Assembly (NCBI GenBank): GCA_030154045.1
Contig: JASKKU010000010.1
Location: 1-32,731, forward strand
From: Candidatus Woesearchaeota archaeon
GTDB taxonomy: Archaea; Nanobdellota; Nanobdellia; Woesearchaeales; JASKKU01
Direction of reading: 5' to 3'
DNA length: 32,731 nt
A program made the translations under genes and the position numbers. The stretch's first letter is position 1. Every line of letters starts with the position of its first letter. Of the stretch, positions 6,730 through 14,754 are shown piece by piece. The notes under the pieces were generated by a model, which saw nothing but the letters and a program-made list of their open reading frames with translations, searched no databases and was not told the DNA's origin.

Positions 6730-8750
6730 TTCCTAAAAATAAGAAAGGACTTGCATTTAATGTTTTTATTGCAGTTTTTGGGATAATTGCTTTAAGTATT
6801 GCATTGTATAGTTTTTCTACACAGAATCTTGAGCATGAATTGGGTGAACCAATTCTAAAGATGTTAAGATTTTATTCTGATTCTGAAAGATTAAAAAATT
6901 ATTTGGATGATGCTGTTAGACTTGAGGCAAATAACCTCACTTTTAAATTTGCTGAGAAAGGCGGGATTTTAGAAGACTGCTTTATTTACAGGAACAAAAC
7001 TTTGTGGACCCAAAGAAACAAGAAATGTTTTACTTTAGAAAAGCTTAATCAATCATTTAATAATCTGCTAAACAAGAATTTAAAGGAAAGGTATAAAGAA
7101 TATCCTTTTGAGTTCTTTGATTTTGATTATGATTTCATATTTGATAATGATGTTTTGATTGGTAAACCTCAATCTGATTTAAAGATTGTGAGAACAACAT
7201 CTTTTCCAGAGTACCTCTCGTTAGAAAAAGTTAAAGTTCCGCAAGCATTTACTAATGTTTCTGATTTGGAGATACCTTCGACTCTTTTTGTAAAATTTTT
7301 GAAATTGAACTTCTGTGATTTATCAAGCTTTTCTAATAAAGAACAAGAATATTATGAAACTCGTACAGCAATAATAGTTCCTAGAACATATAATCCTGAT
7401 GATTTTAAGTTTTACATTAATTCTTATGACTCTGATAAAAGATGTATTTATTTAGATTATAAAGGAAATAACTCGTTGTATCCTTCACCTTTTTTTAATC
7501 CTGTGCCAACAGTTCGTGAGAAAATAAAGTTTTGTGGTTTAACTTTAATTTATGATTCAGGCGTTCTTAAGATTTGTGATGATGAAAAAAATCGTATAAT
7601 CGAAACGAGAGTTGATGTTCCTAAAACGCAACTTTTTGTAAATCCGATTGTTAACATAGATTTAGGTTTGGATTATCTTGAAGTTTATGAGAATATAAGC
7701 AAGGTTTTAAATGAATTGAAAAGTATTTGTGGTAGTAAAAAAGATGTAGAAAATTGTGTCGAGGATAACAAAGAAATTTTTGAAAAATATAATCTAAATG
7801 TTGTTGATTTGCAAAGCAATAAAGAGAAAGCATTTTATGATTTTGTTGATGATATCATGATGTGCGAGCAGTCTGATGATAAAAACTGTGCTTGCAATTT
7901 CAGGAAAGTAAATAAGGATAATGATTTAAGTGTTATGTGGTTTAGTTCTTTGCCTAATGAGGGTTCTTTTCTCAAATCATCTTTTGATGGGTTTAATGGT
8001 GATTATAAACAAGCATTTTTCTCGTTTTCTGATGTCAATTCTTTTGCTTTTGCTTATAATTTAAATAAATCTGGCTTGATGAATACTCCAAACTGCGCTG
8101 TTAATCCTTTGGTAGAACCTTTCTTGTATTTGCGTTTTTTTGATGAATTTTCCTTGAAAACTTATCGAGGATTTGATTTTCCATTGAATTATGAAGATAA
8201 AATAAAAGTGATTACTGTTGGAGATTCTAATTTAATTAATAATGTTGAAACGAATTTAGATCATTCTCTAATAAAGACTTTTAATGGAAAAGTTTGTTTG
8301 GTCGATCCAGAAGTTCCTGAAAGTATAGCTACAATTTATTATTTCTTGTATGCAAACTATATTGGAGAAAAAATAAGAAACCCAACAGATCCAGATATTG
8401 AAGAAAAAATTCTAAACCCTTTGCAAAAATTTTATGATAATAATTTTGGTAAATTTTCTAAGTTTAATTTCTTAAACTTCTGTGATATTTTGAAAAACTA
8501 TAATTTTGATTACGAAACTTTATTCCCTGAATGTAATTCCTTATTTGATGAGAATAGTCAATTGCGGCCTTCAATTGTGAAGCATGTAGTCTTTGATAAC
8601 TTTAAAGAAGACTTGAAAAAACTCAAAAAGAAGAAATGTAATGTTGAAAGACATTACTTCAGGTTTGATTTGGAGTATAATAACTATGTTTTTAATTACA
8701 AAACATTTAAGTTTGAGAAACCTGTTTTCAGTTTTTCAGCATATATCTAA
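6726..8750 (+). CDS. Large pilin-like membrane protein, last gene of the operon
   Basis: 674 residues, the largest member of the set. MIPKNKKG is followed by LAFNVFIAVFGIIALSIALY, a KKG|L prepilin-like leader and one helix but no acidic residue near +5. The long ectodomain has many Cys, several in pairs or clusters (EDCFIY/KCFTL, NFCDL, KRCIYL, KFCGL/KICDD, SICGS/ENCVE, MMCEQSDDKNCACNF, CDILKN/PECNS). It starts inside the previous stop (ATGA) and ends in a four-base overlap with the convergent acylphosphatase stop. Its size suggests a tip or adhesin-like subunit, but that is an inference. No known domain is recognised. Confidence 0.85.
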   Translation: MIPKNKKGLAFNVFIAVFGIIALSIALYSFSTQNLEHELGEPILKMLRFYSDSERLKNYLDDAVRLEANNLTFKFAEKGGILEDCFIYRNKTLWTQRNKKCFTLEKLNQSFNNLLNKNLKERYKEYPFEFFDFDYDFIFDNDVLIGKPQSDLKIVRTTSFPEYLSLEKVKVPQAFTNVSDLEIPSTLFVKFLKLNFCDLSSFSNKEQEYYETRTAIIVPRTYNPDDFKFYINSYDSDKRCIYLDYKGNNSLYPSPFFNPVPTVREKIKFCGLTLIYDSGVLKICDDEKNRIIETRVDVPKTQLFVNPIVNIDLGLDYLEVYENISKVLNELKSICGSKKDVENCVEDNKEIFEKYNLNVVDLQSNKEKAFYDFVDDIMMCEQSDDKNCACNFRKVNKDNDLSVMWFSSLPNEGSFLKSSFDGFNGDYKQAFFSFSDVNSFAFAYNLNKSGLMNTPNCAVNPLVEPFLYLRFFDEFSLKTYRGFDFPLNYEDKIKVITVGDSNLINNVETNLDHSLIKTFNGKVCLVDPEVPESIATIYYFLYANYIGEKIRNPTDPDIEEKILNPLQKFYDNNFGKFSKFNFLNFCDILKNYNFDYETLFPECNSLFDENSQLRPSIVKHVVFDNFKEDLKKLKKKKCNVERHYFRFDLEYNNYVFNYKTFKFEKPVFSFSAYI

Positions 8751-9025
8751 AGTACTATTCTGAAATCGTCAAAGTTTTCGTTGTCACAATCTTCAATATT
8801 TATTCTGTTAACTATGGCATAACTTGGTCCTTTGTAACAAAGTTCTATAAGCTTTTCAACATTATCTTTATTGCCACAAATGACAGCCTGCACGGTTCCA
8901 TCGTTTAGGTTTTTGACATAGCCTTTTAGGTTCAATTCTTTAGCGTTCTTATAAATAAACCATCTAAAGCCTACGCCTTGGACATAACCAAAAATCCTTA
9001 TTCTCTTGCATATTTCTTTGGCCAT
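8747..9025 (-). CDS. acyP: Acylphosphatase
   Basis: 92 residues, the usual size of the family. Acylphosphatase hydrolyses the carboxyl-phosphate bond of acyl phosphates such as acetyl phosphate or 1,3-bisphosphoglycerate in the cytoplasm. The phosphate-binding loop GYVQGVGFR (residues 13-21) contains the conserved Arg21. KGYVKNLNDGTV supplies the catalytic Asn39 and the family's GxVxNxxDGxV signature. The stop TAG overlaps the convergent stop TAA of the last pilin-like gene (shared CTAA, 8747-8750). It lies five bases downstream of the phosphoglucose isomerase gene and is probably co-transcribed with it; both act on phosphorylated metabolites. Very secure call. Confidence 0.96.
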   Translation of the reverse strand: MAKEICKRIRIFGYVQGVGFRWFIYKNAKELNLKGYVKNLNDGTVQAVICGNKDNVEKLIELCYKGPSYAIVNRINIEDCDNENFDDFRIVL

Positions 9026-9030
9026 TTTTA

Positions 9031-10224
9031 TTACTTGAAACCAAAAATTTCTTTTAAAGCTTGTTCTTTGCTTAATTCAACATCGGGTTGGTTAAACGGG
9101 TTAACTTTTCTTAATAATGCAGAGTAATATGAAGTCATGTAAAAAAACATTAGTAAAAGGCCAATGTTCTCATAACTTATTTCTGTTGTTAAGTAAGCCG
9201 TTGGAATATTTTTTGAGACTGCTGTTTCTAATGTGCCCAAGCATTCCTTCTTAACTAAATCATTAAAATCAATGTCAGAAAGTTTTCTTAAAGAATACCC
9301 ATTGTACTTAATGTTTGGTATAAGGTCCTTGTTTAGTTTGAAGTTTTCATTGCTTTTAGCATAGATGATTAAAGCTTGGGAATCTTTTCTACCACCAAAG
9401 AATCTCTGATTGCTATGATGCTGGGTTTCTGGGGCTAAACCGCCATAAATCGTTAAACCTTTTTTGTTCTTGCCAAAGGTTTCGTGGAATAATTGTGAGA
9501 GCATTAAGAATAAAGGATTCAGTTGTGTTGAATAAATTGGGATGTATAAAGTAGTGTAGCCTTTTTTTTCGTTTTTGTAAAGAAACTCTGCTAGTTTAAA
9601 CGCTTCCTTAAAATCAACTTTCAAAGCGCCGTTAATTATTTTTTTAACGCTGGCAAGATTTAATCCTAAGAATTGCAGAGGAATTAGAGTTGATTCACTA
9701 AACCCTGAGAACCTGCCAGAGATCTTTTTATCACAAAAGAACAATTTGGCTTTTCTTTTAATAGCCAACTTTGCTAAGGTGCTTTTTTTGTTGCTGGTAA
9801 TTACTACAGAATCATATTTGGATAGAGTCAAGTAATTGAATATAACTGTGCTGGTTTCTCCTGATTTTGAGATTGCTATTACTAAACTGTTCTTTTTGTT
9901 TAAACTTAATGCTTTTTTGATTAGATAAGGGTCTTCAGAGTTTAAGACAAGTATGTTTTTATTCTTTGGTTTGAAAGGATAATATAACGTTAACAAAGGA
10001 TTAATTGAGCCACCGTTTCCTATGAGAATAAAGCTCTTATACTGCTTGTTTTGTCTTATGCTTTTTAAACTCTCCAAAAGTTTTTTTGCCTTTGAGAAGA
10101 AGTAAGGCTCTTCATAGTTATAACTGAATTTGGATTTAAAGTCAGGGAAGTATTCTAAGTTTATCTTGGTAAGAGTTTCGTTTGAATTCATGTTTGGCTT
10201 TAAATAATTTGACTTTAAAAACAT
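9031..10224 (-). CDS. pgi: Glucose-6-phosphate isomerase (SIS-fold PGI)
   Basis: 397 residues. It interconverts glucose-6-phosphate and fructose-6-phosphate in glycolysis/gluconeogenesis. Visible PGI features in order: IGNGGSINP (68-76), AISKSGETSTV (117-127, the sugar-phosphate loop), GRFSGFSESTLIPL (170-183), LFHETFGKNKKG (245-256, Glu248 matching the catalytic Glu), ETQHHSNQ (266-273, catalytic His region) and VNPFNQPDVELSKEQ (374-388), the classical NPFDQPGVE-type signature with its Lys. It is a SIS-superfamily enzyme, not the cupin-type archaeal PGI, and is somewhat shorter than bacterial PGI (about 450). The first ATG fits a leaderless transcript from the TATA box near 10254; Met12 is an alternative start. 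Substrate breadth (for example mannose-6-phosphate) cannot be judged. Confidence 0.93.
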   Translation of the reverse strand: MFLKSNYLKPNMNSNETLTKINLEYFPDFKSKFSYNYEEPYFFSKAKKLLESLKSIRQNKQYKSFILIGNGGSINPLLTLYYPFKPKNKNILVLNSEDPYLIKKALSLNKKNSLVIAISKSGETSTVIFNYLTLSKYDSVVITSNKKSTLAKLAIKRKAKLFFCDKKISGRFSGFSESTLIPLQFLGLNLASVKKIINGALKVDFKEAFKLAEFLYKNEKKGYTTLYIPIYSTQLNPLFLMLSQLFHETFGKNKKGLTIYGGLAPETQHHSNQRFFGGRKDSQALIIYAKSNENFKLNKDLIPNIKYNGYSLRKLSDIDFNDLVKKECLGTLETAVSKNIPTAYLTTEISYENIGLLLMFFYMTSYYSALLRKVNPFNQPDVELSKEQALKEIFGFK

Positions 10225-10242
10225 TTTGTTGTTTTGTATTTA

Positions 10243-10260
10243 TGAAAAGATTTAAATACT
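10243..10260. promoter_or_regulatory. Shared TATA box of two divergent genes
   Basis: The 64-base gap between pgi (-) and the gene at 10289 (+) holds one strong TATA-like sequence, GATTTAAATA (10249-10258), whose core ATTTAAAT is palindromic. It lies about 26-30 bases from the pgi ATG (leaderless geometry). It lies about 30-38 bases from ATG 10289, where GGAG at 10280-10283 provides a ribosome site. Confidence 0.5.
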
Positions 10261-10288
10261 ACCTTCTTTTAACTACTTTGGAGTTAAG

Positions 10289-11224
10289 ATGTTTGGAAAA
10301 AATAGTCTAGATAAGCTTGTGGAATCTACCTTTGAGTTTGTGTCTACTGTTGATAGATACTATCAAACCCTGGTTTTATCAGGGAAACCCATGAAAGGTT
10401 TAGACCAACTTTCTGAACTGCATAAGGTTCATTATGGATTGAAAAACCATCCTATTGTTAGGTTGGACTTTGATTTTCCCCTAGGCCTTTTTGGCGAGTC
10501 TGTCAAAAAGAAAATTCTTAAAAGAAAAATTGTTTCTGTTGGAACAACTTCATATATTTTGGAATTAAAAGAGAGTTATTTTCGGTCATTAGAAGAAATA
10601 AAGCGAGTGAAAGAGAAAATAGAGAAGGATAAGGATTTGTCAAGCATATATCCTACAGATTATCTCGCTGTTGATATAAGAAAACATAATTTCACTATTG
10701 ATGAGGCTTTAACCCAGTATTCGCTTCTGCAGGAATTCTCTCAAGAAGTACTGCACACTCTTGATCACTTTGAATTTTTGGATTCACCTAAACTTTTTTC
10801 ATATAAGAATCATAAAAAGTATTGTGAAAGTTTTGAAAGCCTCGTGAACAGGTATGAAGAGTTTTATGAATATTATAAAATAACCAAAGATAGAATCAAA
10901 TTTGATCTAAAAAATGGTGATGAGCCAAAGTTTTTGGCGAAGTTTTCCCTGAAACAATTATACGAGAATATTAACACTTTAAAGGAAATTTTGGACAACA
11001 TTTTTTCAAAGAATTTTAAGAAATTCAAAAATGATAAAGGACTTTATTACTATCGTGATAAGATTAATTACCAAATTGATGAATTGATTAAGAGTTATAA
11101 CTCTGTTTTAAAGAATATGAGTGTTAAGGAGCTTGAGAAAGGAATTAACTTGATTGAAAGCCAAAACTCAAAATATGTTAAGAGTGTAGGAAAGTTGCTT
11201 TATTATCAAAACCAATTAAAATAA
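10289..11224 (+). CDS. Tandem-paralogue family protein 1 (helical, unknown function)
   Basis: 311 residues, no signal peptide or membrane segment; predicted soluble and mostly alpha-helical, rich in Lys, Glu, Tyr and Phe. It is the first and most divergent of five tandem paralogues. The shared landmarks are a central YYKITKDR... KFLAKFSLKQLYENI region (about residues 190-225) and a C-terminal KGINLIESQNSKYVKSVGKL-type ending that recurs in all five. ATG 10289 follows GGAG by five bases. It has the divergent promoter shared with pgi and is separated from the next copy by only 16 bases. No known family is recognised; a structural or scaffolding role is a guess. Confidence 0.85.
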   Translation: MFGKNSLDKLVESTFEFVSTVDRYYQTLVLSGKPMKGLDQLSELHKVHYGLKNHPIVRLDFDFPLGLFGESVKKKILKRKIVSVGTTSYILELKESYFRSLEEIKRVKEKIEKDKDLSSIYPTDYLAVDIRKHNFTIDEALTQYSLLQEFSQEVLHTLDHFEFLDSPKLFSYKNHKKYCESFESLVNRYEEFYEYYKITKDRIKFDLKNGDEPKFLAKFSLKQLYENINTLKEILDNIFSKNFKKFKNDKGLYYYRDKINYQIDELIKSYNSVLKNMSVKELEKGINLIESQNSKYVKSVGKLLYYQNQLK

Positions 11225-11240
11225 TGCTTGGGTGAAAAAA

Positions 11241-12191
11241 ATGAATAAAGAAGAGTTTAAAGCGTATAAGGCGTTGGATGTTTTGGTTAATGAGGTTATT
11301 AATTTAGAAAAAATCTCTAAAACCTTTGCTGATAAAGTCAATAGTAAAGATTTGATATATGTTTTAGAACAAGATTCTTATAAAGTTAGCGAACCTTTTA
11401 AAGCGCCTTATTTTGAGAAAAGAATTAGTAATGCAGCAAGCCTTGAGGTAATTTTGCCTAACTTTGAGGTTCTTTTGAAAAGTGGAGAAAAACTTAATTT
11501 AGAAAAACTTAAAGAGATTAAAGAGGATAATGCTGCTCTTGAAAAGTATTACTCTAAACTTCAGGATGCTTTAGGCTATTTGATTGATTTAACTCATACA
11601 GATGATGGTTTAACACATTCTGATTTAACGCAAGTGCTTAACGATTTTGCTGAATCGCCTGTGATTAATACCGATGAAGGGTCTTTGGCACAAACAGCAG
11701 TTTCTGTTGAACCACAAGAGCAAGAAGAATTAACCTTAAAGGATTATAAAGATGCTTTTAGAAAGGTTTATTCCTTATGGCTTGATGTGTCTAAAGAGTA
11801 CAAATCTTTGGTTTCAAAGGGAGTAATAAAACCTGAAACTGATGATTTTGGGCTTTATTTTAAGATAGACATCTTTAAGCTGGTTGAGGGTGTCAAGGAA
11901 TATTCAAAAAAGATTAAAGAATTAGAGGATATGTTTGACAACCTGAAGCTAGAGAATTATGAACTTAAGGATCTTGAATGGATAAAGAAACAGTATGCTG
12001 TTATTAAGGAGCGTGTTAAGAATATTTTAGATTTCTCTTCTCAGTTTGCGAATACAGGATTGTTGCAGAAGTTGTATGGTGGTATGAATTTGCTGGATAA
12101 GGAAAATAAATCTTTCCTAAATCCTTTGAGCAAGATATTCTATTACCAAAACTTCCAAAGAACTAATCAAATGGGTGAAAAGTATGAGTGA
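11241..12191 (+). CDS. Tandem-paralogue family protein 2
   Basis: 316 residues from ATG 11241, preferred over GTG 11232 because GGTGA (11231-11235) is then correctly spaced. Soluble, helical and acidic. Landmarks shared with copy 3: YKVSEPFKAPYFEK near residue 46, YKSLVSKGVIKP, then FGLYFKIDIFKLVEGV, and the C-terminal GGMNLLDKENKSFLNPLSKI. It carries a Gln/Glu/Ser/Val-rich linker (around residues 140-170) absent from the other copies. Its 3' end overlaps the next gene by eight bases. The encoded function is unknown; the pairwise similarity shows duplication from a common ancestor with the neighbouring genes. Confidence 0.85.
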   Translation: MNKEEFKAYKALDVLVNEVINLEKISKTFADKVNSKDLIYVLEQDSYKVSEPFKAPYFEKRISNAASLEVILPNFEVLLKSGEKLNLEKLKEIKEDNAALEKYYSKLQDALGYLIDLTHTDDGLTHSDLTQVLNDFAESPVINTDEGSLAQTAVSVEPQEQEELTLKDYKDAFRKVYSLWLDVSKEYKSLVSKGVIKPETDDFGLYFKIDIFKLVEGVKEYSKKIKELEDMFDNLKLENYELKDLEWIKKQYAVIKERVKNILDFSSQFANTGLLQKLYGGMNLLDKENKSFLNPLSKIFYYQNFQRTNQMGEKYE

Positions 12192-13008
12192 AAAAAATAA
12201 AATCAAAGGACACAAGGCTTTGGATAGTTTAGTTGATGGACTTATTTCTTTAGAAAAGAAGTCTAAGGCCTTTGCTAGTGATGTTAACAATAGGGGATTG
12301 TCTTCTGTTTTAAGAGGTGAGTCCTATAAAGTTAGCGAACCTTTTAAAGTGCCCCATTTTGAAAAGAGTTTTGATGATATAATTGAGATTGGGTTATACT
12401 TTCCTAATTATGAAGTTTCGTATGATTCTGAAAATGTGTTCAATGAAAACAAACTAATGAACTTAAAGGCAACAAATTCCGGACTTAAGGACTACCATGT
12501 TAAGATCCAGGAGGCTTTGACATTTTTGGAATGTATCCTTGAACCACAGCAAGATATGTCAGAGAAAGAGTATCTGAAGTTATTCAAGAATGCTTACTAT
12601 GCTATCACTAATGTTTTTGAAGAGTATACCAACTTAGTATCTGACGGTGTTATAAAACCAAAAGACGATGATAAGCCAGGGTTTTATGTAAAAATTGACC
12701 TACAAAAACTCATTGGTGGTGTTGATAAGTTTAAGGATGCTTTTGCAAACATAGAAGGAAAGATTGATAATTTAGAGGGCAAAAACAGCAGAAGGTTAGG
12801 GTTGTTTGGTTTTGCATTGAAGAGAAAATATAAAACTATTAAAGACTATGCTGATAAAGTTTTAGAGATTTATTCAAATCTTTTGGAAAATGGTTATGTT
12901 GAAGAGTGGAATAAAGGAATAAATTTGCTTGATAAAAGTAATAAGAAGTATCTTAAGCCTTCAGCAAAACTTATGTATCAAAGCAAATCTAAAAAATGGA
13001 TTGATTAA
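12184..13008 (+). CDS. Tandem-paralogue family protein 3
   Basis: 274 residues from ATG 12184, with GGGTGA (12173-12178) five bases upstream; an upstream GTG at 12175 is less likely. It is closest to copy 2: YKVSEPFKVPHFEK, then YTNLVSDGVIKPKDDDKPG, FYVKIDLQKLIGGV and the C-terminal KGINLLDKSNKKYLKPSAKL. The YKVSEPFK segments of copies 2 and 3 are nearly identical even as DNA. It lacks the acidic linker of copy 2. Soluble, helical, no catalytic motif seen. It overlaps copy 2 by eight bases and is four bases from copy 4, so it is probably part of one transcript. Confidence 0.85.
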   Translation: MSEKNKIKGHKALDSLVDGLISLEKKSKAFASDVNNRGLSSVLRGESYKVSEPFKVPHFEKSFDDIIEIGLYFPNYEVSYDSENVFNENKLMNLKATNSGLKDYHVKIQEALTFLECILEPQQDMSEKEYLKLFKNAYYAITNVFEEYTNLVSDGVIKPKDDDKPGFYVKIDLQKLIGGVDKFKDAFANIEGKIDNLEGKNSRRLGLFGFALKRKYKTIKDYADKVLEIYSNLLENGYVEEWNKGINLLDKSNKKYLKPSAKLMYQSKSKKWID

Positions 13009-13012
13009 AACA

Positions 13013-13828
13013 ATGAGTCTAAACTTTTCGGCTCTGGAAAAGATTGTAGAAAGTTATAAGGATTTGAAAAGGGGCTATGGAAAGTTAGTTAAAGAAGTTG
13101 ATGAATTAAATCTGCAGTGGCCTGTTAAAAAAAAGAGAAAAATCATGTATGAGAAGTATAGTTTAAGCGGTTTTGATTTTTCTTTTAAAGAAAGTGTTGT
13201 TAAAATTAATCCGAAAATTTCAGCTTATAAGTTAAGCAAGGCTTATGAAAGGAATTATTCAATTAATCCTGACGATGAAATTATTAAGAAGAATAATAAA
13301 GCTTTAGATGACTTTTTTAGAATGGATGACGATTTGGTTTTAGAATACAACGATTTCAAGAGTTTAAAAAACCCGAACAACTTTTCTTCGAAAAAAGAAT
13401 ATGTTGAAGAGTTTTCTAAAGCTGTTGATTTTTTGTTCGATATCAATAAGAAGTATAATTCTTTAAGAAACGAGCACGTATTATTCGGCAAAGATTTTCA
13501 TTATAAAATAAAGCTTAATTTTAAGGAACTATATGAAAAAGTATCAAAGTATAATACTTTTCTTGAACATAGGATTAAAGAACTTGAAGCTTATGAATCC
13601 ACAAAAGGTCAAAAATCTAAAAATGTTTCTCAAGTTATAAAATCTTTACATTATGAAAAAGGCAAAGCTAAGGAGTTTTTGAAAACTTATGATGCTATAA
13701 ATAATAAGATGGGTCTGTTGATAACAGAGCTTTCACAAGGATTAGATATTCTCGATCCGGATTTGAAACTATCTAAAAGGCATATAAAATCGCTTGCAAA
13801 ATTAATCTTTGAGTTAGGAACTCTTTGA
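13013..13828 (+). CDS. Tandem-paralogue family protein 4
   Basis: 271 residues from ATG 13013 (a longer frame from 12929 lies inside copy 3 and is rejected). It forms a close pair with copy 5: LSKAYERNYSINPDDEIIKK, FFRMD, and NDFKSLKNPNNFSSKKEYVE followed by EFSKA are shared almost residue for residue. Over 13346-13419 the DNA is identical to 14251-14324. The C-terminal GLDILDPDLKLSKRHIKSLA-type ending marks it as a family member. Soluble, helical and Lys-rich. It follows copy 3 by four bases. Unknown function. Confidence 0.85.
   Translation: MSLNFSALEKIVESYKDLKRGYGKLVKEVDELNLQWPVKKKRKIMYEKYSLSGFDFSFKESVVKINPKISAYKLSKAYERNYSINPDDEIIKKNNKALDDFFRMDDDLVLEYNDFKSLKNPNNFSSKKEYVEEFSKAVDFLFDINKKYNSLRNEHVLFGKDFHYKIKLNFKELYEKVSKYNTFLEHRIKELEAYESTKGQKSKNVSQVIKSLHYEKGKAKEFLKTYDAINNKMGLLITELSQGLDILDPDLKLSKRHIKSLAKLIFELGTL
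13346..13419 (+). repeat. 74-nt identical patch, copy in paralogue 4
   Basis: This stretch is identical base for base to 14251-14324 in paralogue 5, although flanking codons of the two genes differ at many positions. It encodes YNDFKSLKNPNNFSSKKEYV and the next residues. The local identity suggests gene conversion or very recent partial duplication. Confidence 0.9.
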
Positions 13829-13867
13829 TTTCTCTATGTATTTTTTGGAATTTTATGTATTGCTTAA

Positions 13868-13885
13868 ACGAAAAATTTATAAATT
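13868..13885 (+). promoter_or_regulatory. Promoter of tandem paralogue 5
   Basis: The 86-base gap after paralogue 4 has CGAAAAATTTATAAATT: an A-rich BRE and a TATA box centred near 13879. GGTGA at 13906-13910 is the ribosome site for ATG 13915. Copy 5 can therefore be expressed separately from copies 1-4. Confidence 0.6.
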
Positions 13886-13914
13886 GATAAGATTTACCCC
13901 TATTTGGTGATAAT

Positions 13915-14712
13915 ATGGGTTTGTTTAAATCAAGCCTTGAAAGTATTGTGGATAGTGTTTTGGACATGCCAAATGTTTCTAAGAGATTAAGCGAGAAGAT
14001 CAACTCCTTAGGCATACCTGTTGTTGAGAAACATGACGGATATTCGTTAAAGAATAATTATCAATTAAGTGAGTTATCTTTGGAGTATGATAGAAAGAAA
14101 ATTTTTAATGTTATTCCAAAATTTCCAGTTTATAGATTAAGCAAGGCCTATGAAAGGAACTATTCAATTAACTCTGATGACGAAATTATTAAGAATAATG
14201 AGAAAGTTTTAGATGAATTTTTTAGAATGGATAGAGAGTTCATCTCTTGCTACAACGATTTCAAGAGTTTAAAAAACCCGAACAACTTTTCTTCGAAAAA
14301 AGAATATGTTGAAGAGTTTTCTAAGGCTATTGATCGGTTATTTGAATATAATGATCTCTATAAATCTTTGAAAGAAAAGGGAGTACTTACAGGACCAGTT
14401 TTCGAATATAGAGTTAAGTTTAATTTAGAGGAATTCTTAAAACCGCTTTATGGCTATCATTCGTATTTGAGCGAGCAAATTGAACAACTTAAATCTATGG
14501 GTTCTAAGGAGGGTGTTGAAAACGCAATTGATTATCTTGAACACGAGAAAAAACGGTTAGAGAAAATTATGAAGAAATATGATACATTCAAAACTAAAAA
14601 TGGTGAGTTATTATCTAAACTAAAGAAAGGATTGAACATCTTTGAATACGGTAAAAAAGAAAGCAAGAAAATAATAAAAACAGTAGCTAAGTTTTTGTAC
14701 GAAGCCGCATAA
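13915..14712 (+). CDS. Tandem-paralogue family protein 5
   Basis: 265 residues, soluble and helical. It is the sister of copy 4 (shared LSKAYERNYSINSDDEIIK, FFRMD and NDFKSLKNPNNFSSKKEYVE), and has the family middle motif YKSLKEKGVL ... FEYRVKFNLEEFL and the C-terminal KKGLNIFEYGKKESKKIIKT-type ending. Unlike copies 2-4 it has its own promoter. The start MGLFKSSLESIVD parallels MFGKNSLDKLVES of copy 1, so copies 1 and 5 keep the same N-terminal style. It is convergent with the coiled-coil membrane protein gene 42 bases away. Function unknown. Confidence 0.86.
   Translation: MGLFKSSLESIVDSVLDMPNVSKRLSEKINSLGIPVVEKHDGYSLKNNYQLSELSLEYDRKKIFNVIPKFPVYRLSKAYERNYSINSDDEIIKNNEKVLDEFFRMDREFISCYNDFKSLKNPNNFSSKKEYVEEFSKAIDRLFEYNDLYKSLKEKGVLTGPVFEYRVKFNLEEFLKPLYGYHSYLSEQIEQLKSMGSKEGVENAIDYLEHEKKRLEKIMKKYDTFKTKNGELLSKLKKGLNIFEYGKKESKKIIKTVAKFLYEAA
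14251..14324 (+). repeat. 74-nt identical patch, copy in paralogue 5
   Basis: Partner of 13346-13419, identical in all 74 positions. Upstream of it a second stretch (around 14130-14195, matching 13230-13290) is nearly identical with scattered synonymous changes. Confidence 0.9.
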
Positions 14713-14754
14713 AAAAATAAAAAATAATGTTTGATTTTTGTTTTGGTTAACTCT
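14713..14754. terminator. AT-rich convergent terminator region
   Basis: The 42 bases between two convergent stop codons contain A-runs near the left side and T-runs (TTTTTGTTTTGG) at the right. Archaeal termination commonly uses T-rich tracts without a hairpin, so this segment can end transcription from both sides. No hairpin is seen. Confidence 0.45.

Noticed and set aside
12929-13012. Upstream extension of tandem paralogue 4
   Set aside because: It lies within the coding region of paralogue 3 and the paralogues align from the ATG at 13013.
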